A DNA stretch of 23,876 nucleotides from Pseudomonadales bacterium (GTDB taxonomy: Bacteria > Pseudomonadota > Gammaproteobacteria > Pseudomonadales > Moraxellaceae), in contig JABEVH010000086.1 of the NCBI GenBank assembly GCA_013043915.1, positions 1-23,876 of the forward strand, written 5' to 3'. Positions 15,479 to 22,876 of this stretch are shown one piece after another; the first letter of the stretch is position 1; each line of letters starts with the position of its first letter. The notes beneath the pieces are model-generated. The model was given only the letters and a program-made list of their open reading frames with translations, made no database searches and was not told where the DNA came from. Position numbers and translations under genes: made by a program.

Positions 15479-17680
15479 CTAGTTGTGGCCACACTTGGTC
15501 AGCAAGTCATCGCTAATCATGGCTGAAAGCGTTTTAGTAGACACTGCATTAAGCTCCTGCACCGTATCTGTGTCATCCTGCACCAAGAGCTTAGCCGCAT
15601 CTTTCAACTTTTCATCCGCCAAGCTCAGTATGCTGTTTACCCCCGTGGTTCCCGACAAAGCTATTTGGTTATGGATGTCGTGATAAATCAAATACAGTTG
15701 ACTCACGGTGCGCGGTATCGCCTTTTCAGCATGAGCCGCTACCAAGCCCGTGACGTACTGATTCAACCATACAGCAAGAAACTCACTGGCGTTTGAAGGG
15801 GTATTACTGACCGGTATATGCCGCAAAAGAGCCATGCGCTTGCTAATGGATACCGCTGTATTTCTCAAGGCAGTTAGTACCAGTTCTGGATTAGATGCAT
15901 CTTTAGCCAAAGACTCGCGCAAGCTGGTTAAATCATCGGTGGACTCAAGCAAGACGAAACTGTTCTGCACCACGCCATCTTTAACACGGCCTACCGTTCC
16001 CAAGGCCGTAGTCCACATAGGCTTTAACTCACTGTCCGAGCTGAGTTCACGCAAATGACTGCAATCAACCGCCCCAGGGAGCTTAAGATCCGTAACCGCC
16101 ATAGCCGTCTTATCTTGTGCCGATTCAATACTCAGCCCCATCAAGGTGGCTATATGTGCATTATCATCAGCAACTTGTTGCTGCCGCTCCAGGTTTTCAT
16201 GCTGAAAGATCTCCGCATCCTCTGAAATTTGTTGCGTGATATTAAAAGCTGTCAGAATCACGGCCGAGATAGGCTGGTCTAGCAGGGCTGGAACTATCTT
16301 CTCTGCCGGCTCCAGCACAGCCTTGTCCGATTGACGCAGTTTAGCCATCACGATTTCAGCTTGATTCCCCGGCGCATCGATACGCCCTTCATAGTTATGC
16401 TCAGCATCCATTCTGGAGCGATAGATAATCTTATTAAGTGCATCCAAAAAATAGACACCCACCTGCTGTCTACTGTTCCGCTGTACCGTTGCAGACAGGG
16501 AGACTGCGGTTCCTGCAGGAGCTTCCGAAACCGATACACCAGCGACATGCTCACTATCAGGCGAGACTAACTGCCATGTGTCTATACTCGCTCTGCGGGT
16601 AGGGTCAATGATCAAAAAATAGCTATAACCATGAGTGCTCAGATCGCTGATCTGTTGATCCAATTCAGCCAGGGAGCTTAAAAGACAGGGTACATGTTCT
16701 GTTGTGCAACCACTACTCCATCCCGCCGGAGCAGGTCCAGGAACAGTCCCTGTGATGATAAGAACAGCGCGTTTGTAGGGGATCAATTTTTCATCAATGC
16801 CTGCTGCACGAAACTCCTTACCCAGGCTCCATACCTTATCTATCTGCAGGGGAGAACTCCACTGCCCCCAAGCGGCCAGCGCCTTAACATAGGCCACGCT
16901 GAGATCAAGCTGTGCCACATCGGAGTGAAGCATGGGCCCATAGGCTTTGATGAGAGCCAACGCCTTATCTTTGTTCAGAGCAGCGAGTCGATTTAACCAT
17001 GACGCTCGATTTTCCTCGACAATCACCGCTTTTTTCGCTGCATCCACACTGACAGGATACCGATCAAAAAAGTCAGGCGCATCTTGTGAGTACTGGGCAA
17101 ACGCTTTAGCCACACCATCCACCCATTGAGTACGGCTACTATCCAGATCTTGAGTTAACACAACTATAGCCCCCGACCGGTAGGCGGGTTCATGCAGCAA
17201 ATCAACTTTGTCATAAGCGGCGACAAGCACCCTGCCTTGCTGCAGAGCTTCTTTAATTCCTGCCCACGATGATACATCCGGTATACCCTGAGCCAGCGGC
17301 TGTAACTTGGCTATGATTTCAGGTGCACCCGCTGCGTAGTGGTCATTAAGTTCTTGACTGAGTTTGGTTAGGAGCTTTTTTGTAGCACTCACCTTATCCA
17401 TGGTTTCTTTATTTTTCTGATAATAGGCTTCAGCTTCATCAAATTGATGGTTCTTAATCAGTTTGTTCAGATTAGCCAGGTTATGATCGAAAAGAATATA
17501 CACTCCCGCCACAGCATCTGTAGCCGCCCCTCCCACAGCACTTGCGACCTGACCTACGACTGAGGGGCTATCTGAACCCTCACCAGCTTCTGTTGCTGCT
17601 GCAGGCAAACACAACATCCCCAACAAAAAAAACCCAAACCATCGGGCCAAAATCCTGCCAACATCAGTGTGACTATGCAT
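15479..17680 (-). CDS. Large exported protein of unknown family
   Basis: A 733-residue protein that I do not recognise. Starting at the ATG at 17680 it has a clear Sec signal peptide: an Arg-containing n-region, core WFGFFLLGMLCL and a probable cut after Pro-Ala-Ala-Ala. No other membrane segment is visible, so it is probably periplasmic or secreted. The first 250 mature residues look helical (Lys/Glu/Ala-rich). A middle part alternates strands and helices (AVLIITGTVP ... YFLIIDPTRR), followed by a beta-rich stretch (VSLSATVQ ... GVYFLDALNKIIYRS), then helices to the end. The mature part has just four Cys, compatible with two disulfides, one being four residues from the C-terminus. In-frame starts at 17701/17698 (ATG) and 17719 (GTG) are possible; 17680 has GAGGG upstream at 11 nt. 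It follows metR in the same direction and converges on rpoD; neither suggests a role. Confidence 0.8.
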   Translation of the reverse strand: MHSHTDVGRILARWFGFFLLGMLCLPAAATEAGEGSDSPSVVGQVASAVGGAATDAVAGVYILFDHNLANLNKLIKNHQFDEAEAYYQKNKETMDKVSATKKLLTKLSQELNDHYAAGAPEIIAKLQPLAQGIPDVSSWAGIKEALQQGRVLVAAYDKVDLLHEPAYRSGAIVVLTQDLDSSRTQWVDGVAKAFAQYSQDAPDFFDRYPVSVDAAKKAVIVEENRASWLNRLAALNKDKALALIKAYGPMLHSDVAQLDLSVAYVKALAAWGQWSSPLQIDKVWSLGKEFRAAGIDEKLIPYKRAVLIITGTVPGPAPAGWSSGCTTEHVPCLLSSLAELDQQISDLSTHGYSYFLIIDPTRRASIDTWQLVSPDSEHVAGVSVSEAPAGTAVSLSATVQRNSRQQVGVYFLDALNKIIYRSRMDAEHNYEGRIDAPGNQAEIVMAKLRQSDKAVLEPAEKIVPALLDQPISAVILTAFNITQQISEDAEIFQHENLERQQQVADDNAHIATLMGLSIESAQDKTAMAVTDLKLPGAVDCSHLRELSSDSELKPMWTTALGTVGRVKDGVVQNSFVLLESTDDLTSLRESLAKDASNPELVLTALRNTAVSISKRMALLRHIPVSNTPSNASEFLAVWLNQYVTGLVAAHAEKAIPRTVSQLYLIYHDIHNQIALSGTTGVNSILSLADEKLKDAAKLLVQDDTDTVQELNAVSTKTLSAMISDDLLTKCGHN

Positions 17681-17715
17681 TTGATCACGAACCCTCATCA
17701 TGACTAGAAAGCTGC

Positions 17716-17814
17716 TCACGTCGTTATGTTGATCACCTTAACATGCCCGCTAAGGACAAACCTACTGAGCCCACCATCTGTCTCCATCACTAGCCAATAT
17801 TCAGCACAAATCAT
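17716..17814 (-). CDS. Possible 32-codon reading frame bridging metR and the orphan gene
   Basis: An ATG overlaps the metR stop (ATGA, 17811-17814), runs 32 codons and stops at TGA 17718-17716, which itself overlaps a GTG in frame with the orphan protein gene (GTGA). The AGGAGG at the end of metR directly touches this ATG, too close to act for it. Codon content is unremarkable and the peptide (starting Met-Ile-Cys-Ala-Glu-Tyr-Trp) resembles nothing I know. It may be chance. Confidence 0.2.
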   Translation of the reverse strand: MICAEYWLVMETDGGLSRFVLSGHVKVINITT

Positions 17815-18707
17815 CCTCCTACAGACAGTTGTTGAGCCAGCTTGATGAACTCTTGTAAATAGCTCACCTCTTGATCGGCATTCCGAACGCCAAGAAATAT
17901 CTTTTTATACATACCCTGAGGGCCTAAACGCACGGCAACAATCGGTAGCCTGCTGGCATACTCATCAACCAACCAACGCGGTAAAGCAGCTACACCACGG
18001 CCACTGGCTACCATCTGCAGCATAATATCCGTCGCCTCGATAGTTTTATGCCTTTTGGGATTGATCCCCGCAGGAGTCAAAAAATAGCGATATATATCCA
18101 GGCGATCTTCGGCAACCGGGTAAGTAATCAAGGTTTCATGAGCCACTTGATCAGGTTCAACCCATGGCAAACCTGACAAAACATGCGGGGTGTTAACTAC
18201 CAACACCTGTTCATAATCAAGCGCCGGATAAAATTGCAAACCAGGTATTACCACCGGATCCGGGGTCACCAAGATATCAATTTCAACGTGCAGCAATGCC
18301 GCCATTCCACCAAACTGGAACCTTTGTTTGACATCAACATCCACGTCTGGCCATTGCCTTAAGTAAGGAGCTACCACCTTAAGCAACCAACGGTAACAGG
18401 GATGGCATTCCATGCCGATACGCAAACTTCCCCGTTCGCCCCGTGCATAGTGCTGAACCATCACCTCTGTGTGCTCTAGCTGCGGCAAAACACGCCGCGC
18501 CACACTCAACAGGTACTCACCTGTCTGCGTCAACCTCAGCTGACGCCCTTCACGCGTCCAAACAGGGGTCTCGAGATGTTGTTCCAGCTTTCTGATCGCA
18601 TGACTGAGCGCTGATTGCGTCAGACACAGGGACTGAGCAGCGGCCGTCAATGATCCTAAGCGATTTACTTCATGGAGAATCAGCAGATGCATACGTTCCA
18701 GTATCAT
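17811..18707 (-). CDS. metR: LysR-type transcriptional regulator MetR
   Basis: A 298-residue LysR-family activator that in relatives uses homocysteine as coactivator and controls metE and other methionine genes. The N-terminal winged helix-turn-helix is evident (SLTAAAQSLCLTQSALSHAI, about 19-38), followed by the linker helix with EQHLETPVWTREGRQLRLTQ. The effector domain carries MetR-like stretches: IGMECHPCYRWLLKVV, ETLITYPVAEDRLDIYRYFL with PAGINP, and MVASGRGVAALPRWLV. Start: the ATG at 18707 gives the usual spacing to the HTH and leaves a MetR box just upstream; an ATG at 18722 would add five residues. It is divergent from metE, the classic arrangement. The identification is supported equally by sequence and context. 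Confidence 0.93.
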   Translation of the reverse strand: MILERMHLLILHEVNRLGSLTAAAQSLCLTQSALSHAIRKLEQHLETPVWTREGRQLRLTQTGEYLLSVARRVLPQLEHTEVMVQHYARGERGSLRIGMECHPCYRWLLKVVAPYLRQWPDVDVDVKQRFQFGGMAALLHVEIDILVTPDPVVIPGLQFYPALDYEQVLVVNTPHVLSGLPWVEPDQVAHETLITYPVAEDRLDIYRYFLTPAGINPKRHKTIEATDIMLQMVASGRGVAALPRWLVDEYASRLPIVAVRLGPQGMYKKIFLGVRNADQEVSYLQEFIKLAQQLSVGG

Positions 18708-18708
18708 A

Positions 18709-18721
18709 TGAATTATTCTCA
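18709..18721. promoter_or_regulatory. Putative MetR box 1
   Basis: TGAATTATTCTCA matches the MetR consensus TGAA-N5-TTCA at all but one position. It lies directly upstream of the chosen metR start and about 8 nt before the candidate metE -35 element, fitting both autoregulation of metR and activation of metE. Confidence 0.5.
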
Positions 18722-18728
18722 TGATTTA

Positions 18729-18756
18729 TTGAAATAATACCATTATTTTTCATATT
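18729..18756 (+). promoter_or_regulatory. metE: Candidate metE promoter with overlapping inverted repeat
   Basis: TTGAAA (18729-18734, 5/6 match), 16-nt spacer, CATATT (18751-18756, 4/6 match). A perfect 7-bp inverted repeat AAATAAT-ACC-ATTATTT (18732-18748) overlaps the -35 end and spacer and could be a regulatory site. Predicted transcription start is near 18763, about 40 nt before the metE ATG. Confidence 0.4.
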
Positions 18757-18774
18757 AGAAATCTTCCAGAATGC

Positions 18775-18787
18775 CGAAGTTCTTTCA
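18775..18787. promoter_or_regulatory. Putative MetR box 2
   Basis: CGAAGTTCTTTCA differs from TGAA-N5-TTCA at one base. It is 18 nt before the metE start. E. coli metE is also controlled through two MetR sites, but here this one would fall downstream of the predicted transcription start, so either the promoter call or this site may be wrong. Confidence 0.35.
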
Positions 18788-18804
18788 CACCTGAGTTTAT
18801 GATC

Positions 18805-21069
18805 ATGGTCACTACGCACAATTTGGGTTTTCCCCGTATAGGCGCTAACCGCGAACTGAAATATACCTTGGAGGCTTATTGGCAGAATAAAATCACGACC
18901 GAGGAGCTTGAGAAACAACGCTACGAGCTATGCCAAGAGAACTGGCAACGTCAAGTCATGCTGGACTATGTGCCATTCTATGACCATGTGCTGGATACCA
19001 GCCTCATGCTGGGCAATCTACCTCAACGAATTATCTCGCTCGGTGGTGATGCACTGACCTCCTATTTTCGAACCGCGCGGGGTCATAGTGCTGGCGATAC
19101 TCTAGATGCAGGCATCGCTGCTGGTGAAATGACCAAATGGTTCAATACCAATTACCATTACATCGTTCCTGAGTTCTCTGCAAACACATGCTTTACCCTA
19201 AATCCATCTCACCTGATCGCTCAGATCAAACAGGCAAAAGAACTCGGCATCGAGCAGGCCAAGGTGGTCTTACTCGGCCCTATCACCTACCTACGCATCG
19301 GTAAATGCAGGGATGCCAGCTCTCCATTGAACCACCTGCCCCAGTTGCTCACCTGCTATGCAGAACTGCTTTGCTTGCTCGCTGAATTTGGCATCACATG
19401 GGTACAAATCGATGAACCCGCCCTGGTGACAGATCTGGACGATTCATGGCAGCACGCCTACCTTAATGCCTATGAAGTGCTACGCACTGACAAACTCAAT
19501 ATCATGCTGACAACGTATTTTGGTACTTTGGGTGATAATCTCGCTTTGACATGCCGCCTCCCTGTCCAGGGCTTACATGTCGATATTTCTCAGCATCAAC
19601 TTGAACTACCTTGGCTCCTGAAACACCTGCCACCTGGATGCATACTTTCTTTAGGCGTAGTGGATGGCAGGAATATCTGGAAATCAGACTTGCATAAAAT
19701 ACTCGATATTTTGGAGCCAGCGCACCAATTGCTAGGCGACCGACTTTGGATAGCACCTTCATGTTCTTTACTGCATGTGCCTATCGACCTCACTCGTGAA
19801 GCAGGTATGGATGTCGAGGTCCGCTCATGGTTAGCTTTCGCACAACAGAAAGTTGAAGAAATCCATATATTGGCACAGGCTCTGAATCATGGCAGAGCTA
19901 GCGTTTATGATCTTCTCAGGGCCAATCAGCAGGCCCTGGCACAACGCCACGCTTCAACTCGCGTTCATAACCCTGAGATTTCTGCAGCTATCGCTGAACT
20001 GCACCCTGACATGGGTTCCCGTAGCTCCCCCTATGCACAACGTGCTGTGGTACAAAAAGAAAGATTACAGCTTCCCCTGTTTCCAACCACCACCATCGGC
20101 TCTTTTCCACAAACGGATGCAATCCGGCGCCTGCGCCAAGCATGGCGTTGTGGTGATGTGGATGACTTAACCTACCAGCAAGCTATTTATGATGAAATTT
20201 CCCTGTGCATTCGCGAACAACTTGCCGTGGGTTTAGATGTTCTGGTCCACGGGGAAGCTGAACGCAATGATATGGTGGAGTATTTTGGTGAACACCTGCA
20301 GGGCTACATCTTCAGTAAATTTGGCTGGGTACAATCTTACGGCTCCCGTTGTGTTAAACCACCTATCATTTATGGCGACATTCAGCGCCTGCAGCCCATC
20401 ACCCTGCCCTGGATTACCTATGCACAATCCCTGACTAACAGGGCTGTTAAAGGCATGCTCACCGGGCCTGTTACCATGCTGAACTGGTCATTTGTCCGTG
20501 ACGATCAACCTCGATCTACCACAGCCATGCAGTTAGCCTTGGCTATTCGTCAAGAGGTACTTGACCTCGAAGCCGCGGGCATACATATCATCCAGATTGA
20601 TGAAGCTGCTCTGCGTGAAGGACTTCCCTTACGCAAATCACAATGGCCTGAGTACCTGACTTGGGCCATCGAAGCATTTCGCCTCACTGCCAATGGTGTT
20701 TCGGACGCCACACAGATCCATACGCATATGTGCTACTCAGAGTTTAATGACATCATGTCATCAATTATGGCTATGGATGCCGACGTCATTACGATTGAGA
20801 CATCCCGATCAAATGCCGACTTGCTGGATGCTTTAGACAACCTGAATTATCCCAATGAGCTAGGCCCTGGAGTTTATGATATCCACTCACCTATCACCCC
20901 AAGTCATGAGCAGATCACAACCCTGATACAGCAAACTTGCCAGTACATTCCTGCTACTCGCATCTGGATCAACCCAGACTGTGGCCTGAAAACACGCCGC
21001 TGGGAAGAAGTCCGTCCCGCGTTAAAACACATGGTAGAAGCAGCGGTACAGTTACGGGCCATGCACTAA
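18805..21069 (+). CDS. metE: Cobalamin-independent methionine synthase MetE
   Basis: A 754-residue cytoplasmic enzyme that transfers the methyl group of 5-methyltetrahydropteroyl-triglutamate to homocysteine, giving methionine without vitamin B12. It has the usual two barrels: N-terminal Meth_synt_1 (LGFPRIGANRELKYTLEAYW onward) and C-terminal Meth_synt_2 (from about TTTIGSFPQTDAIRRLRQAW). Zinc ligands His641 and Cys643 (in HTHMCYSEF), Glu665 (TIETSRS) and Cys726 (NPDCGLKTRRWEEV) fall at exactly the E. coli positions when the ATG at 18805 is used. That start also has CTGAG 9 nt upstream, better than the ATG at 18799. Divergent metR and the intervening sites imply MetR/homocysteine control. 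The gene is intact. Confidence 0.98.
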   Translation: MVTTHNLGFPRIGANRELKYTLEAYWQNKITTEELEKQRYELCQENWQRQVMLDYVPFYDHVLDTSLMLGNLPQRIISLGGDALTSYFRTARGHSAGDTLDAGIAAGEMTKWFNTNYHYIVPEFSANTCFTLNPSHLIAQIKQAKELGIEQAKVVLLGPITYLRIGKCRDASSPLNHLPQLLTCYAELLCLLAEFGITWVQIDEPALVTDLDDSWQHAYLNAYEVLRTDKLNIMLTTYFGTLGDNLALTCRLPVQGLHVDISQHQLELPWLLKHLPPGCILSLGVVDGRNIWKSDLHKILDILEPAHQLLGDRLWIAPSCSLLHVPIDLTREAGMDVEVRSWLAFAQQKVEEIHILAQALNHGRASVYDLLRANQQALAQRHASTRVHNPEISAAIAELHPDMGSRSSPYAQRAVVQKERLQLPLFPTTTIGSFPQTDAIRRLRQAWRCGDVDDLTYQQAIYDEISLCIREQLAVGLDVLVHGEAERNDMVEYFGEHLQGYIFSKFGWVQSYGSRCVKPPIIYGDIQRLQPITLPWITYAQSLTNRAVKGMLTGPVTMLNWSFVRDDQPRSTTAMQLALAIRQEVLDLEAAGIHIIQIDEAALREGLPLRKSQWPEYLTWAIEAFRLTANGVSDATQIHTHMCYSEFNDIMSSIMAMDADVITIETSRSNADLLDALDNLNYPNELGPGVYDIHSPITPSHEQITTLIQQTCQYIPATRIWINPDCGLKTRRWEEVRPALKHMVEAAVQLRAMH

Positions 21070-21081
21070 AACTAACATACT

Positions 21082-21110
21082 CCTGCTGTAGCTAAATAAG
21101 CTATGGCAGG
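21082..21110. terminator. Stem-loop just after metE
   Basis: A 12-bp stem (21082-21093 with 21099-21110) with two G-U wobbles on the plus strand closes a 5-nt AAATA loop, 12 nt after the metE stop. Plus-strand sequence after it (GGATATTGG) lacks a U-run; the minus-strand side (AGTATGTTAGTTTTAG) is somewhat more U-rich. It may stop readthrough from both metE and the tRNA side. The rest of 21111-21269 shows no gene. Confidence 0.5.
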
Positions 21111-21269
21111 GGATATTGGCTAAAAATTCAGTTTCTTGCTTAATTTCAGATTTCTCGACGAGGCATGAGTGTATTACTTGTGGGGCCTGCTGGGGGAAGA
21201 CTTAGCCACTGAAAAATGGCTTTAATACTAGATTATGAATAGAAAAACATGAGAAGGCGCATAAATAAA

Positions 21270-21345
<76 letters not shown>

Positions 21346-21360
21346 CTTAATGCGACCGGC

Positions 21361-21389
21361 ATTCTAATCGACCCTTGCGCTTACGTCGA
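21361..21389 (-). promoter_or_regulatory. tRNA-Thr promoter with GC-rich discriminator
   Basis: On the minus strand: TCGACG (21389-21384, 4/6 match), 17-nt spacer, TAGAAT (21366-21361, 5/6 match), then GCCGGTCGC before the tRNA. A GC-rich discriminator after the -10 is typical of stringently controlled stable-RNA promoters. The tRNA would start about 8 nt after the transcription start. Confidence 0.6.
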
Positions 21390-21415
21390 GTATTGATCTA
21401 TAAATTTCCTGCAAA

Positions 21416-22072
21416 CTATTCACAGGGAGTCATCTCCTCATGCACGCCCGACTGGTGATGCAACCAGACACCCAGGCTATCCGTACTTCCCGGCTGACTG
21501 GGTGAAACATAAATCCATGTCTGCACAGGGCCACTTTCTTCTTCCCTAGCCTCTGCAGGGTAGCCCATTCCCACCAATTTTTGCACCAGATCTTGAGCTG
21601 TGGATTCAGCATGAAAACTACCCAGCATGACCGCGCGTGTATAGATGCCATCCTGAACAACTTCCGCTTTATAGCCTTTACTCTGTAGTTCAGCAGCCTT
21701 GTTTTGCGCATCCTGAGTGTATTGGTAAGGGGGCAGGTATACCTGATACTTGCGGTTAGATACGTCTTGAGCGCGAACCCGGCTAATCATGCCATGAGCT
21801 GTGATGCGTTGCTGAAATGCCTGGACCTCAGCATCTGCAAAAGGTCCGACGAGATAGCACACGTAGGATGTCTGTAACGTGGGTTGCGCAGCGGGAGGTG
21901 GTGCCACCTGTTCAACTGCCGCATGCGATGTACCCGCCTTATCCCGTATCAGGATCAACTGAGGCAAATGCGAATCATCACTGATCAACGCCACAGCAGG
22001 AGCATTGTAGAAATGTTCCCATCCCCAGTAGGCTCCGTTAATGATGACTAATAAAGCAAAGATCCACGCCAT
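21416..22072 (-). CDS. SPOR-domain protein with N-terminal membrane anchor
   Basis: A 218-residue protein with one N-terminal membrane helix (WIFALLVIINGAYWGW) and a periplasmic remainder. After a short Pro/Ala/Gln linker (about 55-67) come SPOR-like repeats: CYLVGPFADAEVQAFQQRI, KYQVYLPPYQYTQDAQNKAA with ELQSKGYKAEVVQDG, and AVMLGSFHAESTAQDLVQKL with GMGYPAEA. SPOR domains bind denuded peptidoglycan at the septum, so a role in cell division or wall metabolism is likely but not specific. It lies 63 nt after coaX in the same direction, a pairing seen in many gamma- and betaproteobacteria where it stands between coaX and tRNA genes. The first ATG gives a normal anchor, so the start is probably right. 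Confidence 0.85.
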   Translation of the reverse strand: MAWIFALLVIINGAYWGWEHFYNAPAVALISDDSHLPQLILIRDKAGTSHAAVEQVAPPPAAQPTLQTSYVCYLVGPFADAEVQAFQQRITAHGMISRVRAQDVSNRKYQVYLPPYQYTQDAQNKAAELQSKGYKAEVVQDGIYTRAVMLGSFHAESTAQDLVQKLVGMGYPAEAREEESGPVQTWIYVSPSQPGSTDSLGVWLHHQSGVHEEMTPCE

Positions 22073-22135
22073 AACGCTTCTTCCCTACGGACCCGGACAG
22101 CCCTTTAGACTCGCACAAACACCATCATTCGACAA

Positions 22136-22876
22136 TCACCTGGATGCCCCCCAAAGCGACAAACCTTTTAGCACCAGATCCTCATGAACTGCTAGCGACG
22201 ACACACCTAAACCCTGAGCAAGTCGCCGCCCCCAGCCCCCTGTCAGTAACCAACTTACCGTTTCTCCGGTCTGCCTGCAGAACAACTCATGCGAACGCTG
22301 TAAAGCGCCCAGCAAGGCCTGCATGGCTCCTCCGGATACGGCCTCTGCTGTTGAGCTTCCAAAGCCACCCGACCAGCCTGCCGTCTCAGACACATTAATA
22401 CGGGCTGTATGTTGATTCAAAGCATGAAGCATAAGTTCATAGCCTGGCAGAATAAATCCACCAAGGTGTCTACCCTGTGCGTCCAGAGCATCGAGGGTAA
22501 CCGCCGTACCTGCATCCACCACCAAGACTGAACCTAGGCACAGATGACGTGCTGCCAACAGCACCATCCAGCGATCGACTCCAAGAAGCCCTGGCTCTTG
22601 ATAAGCATTGACCACTCCTGCACAAAACGCTTCACTGCGGGCAAACTCAGGTATGACCCCCCAACGATTCCAACAGGCCTGATTAAGCCATACCTCATCT
22701 GCTAGACTGCGGACGCTGCTGACCCAGATACGCTCAATCTGACCCATGGCATTCATGGCATCAGGCAAACCATATTCACTTATACAAGCCGCTTGCGCCC
22801 TTGCTCCCTGATCAAGATCGCTACGCATCAGCCATTTTAGACGGGTATTACCCCAATCCATGAGCAGGATCGACAC
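22136..22876 (-). CDS. coaX: Type III pantothenate kinase CoaX
   Basis: A 246-residue ASKHA-fold kinase that phosphorylates pantothenate, the first step of coenzyme A synthesis. Motifs are intact: N-terminal MDWGNTRLKW (Asp7, Asn10), GVDRWMVLLAAR (Asp101) and VVDAGTAVTLD (Asp121), plus GGFILPGYELM and TGGWGR. Start: a long upstream in-frame extension to 22978 exists, but GTG at 22876 has GGGGAGG at 9 nt and gives the family-typical N-terminus, so it is chosen. This places the Shine-Dalgarno and start inside the 3' end of birA, with a 29-nt overlap. BirA and CoaX are neighbours in many proteobacteria that lack the type I enzyme CoaA. Confidence 0.95.
   Translation of the reverse strand: MSILLMDWGNTRLKWLMRSDLDQGARAQAACISEYGLPDAMNAMGQIERIWVSSVRSLADEVWLNQACWNRWGVIPEFARSEAFCAGVVNAYQEPGLLGVDRWMVLLAARHLCLGSVLVVDAGTAVTLDALDAQGRHLGGFILPGYELMLHALNQHTARINVSETAGWSGGFGSSTAEAVSGGAMQALLGALQRSHELFCRQTGETVSWLLTGGWGRRLAQGLGVSSLAVHEDLVLKGLSLWGASR

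Noticed and set aside
15479..17680. Idea that the orphan protein is a Dot/Icm component such as DotA or IcmX
   Set aside because: DotA has many membrane helices, which are absent here, and the length does not fit IcmX. No neighbouring icm/dot genes are present.
21165..21212. Short plus-strand frame of 15 codons between metE and tRNA-Thr
   Set aside because: Too short, with purine-rich sequence too close to its ATG, and no supporting context.
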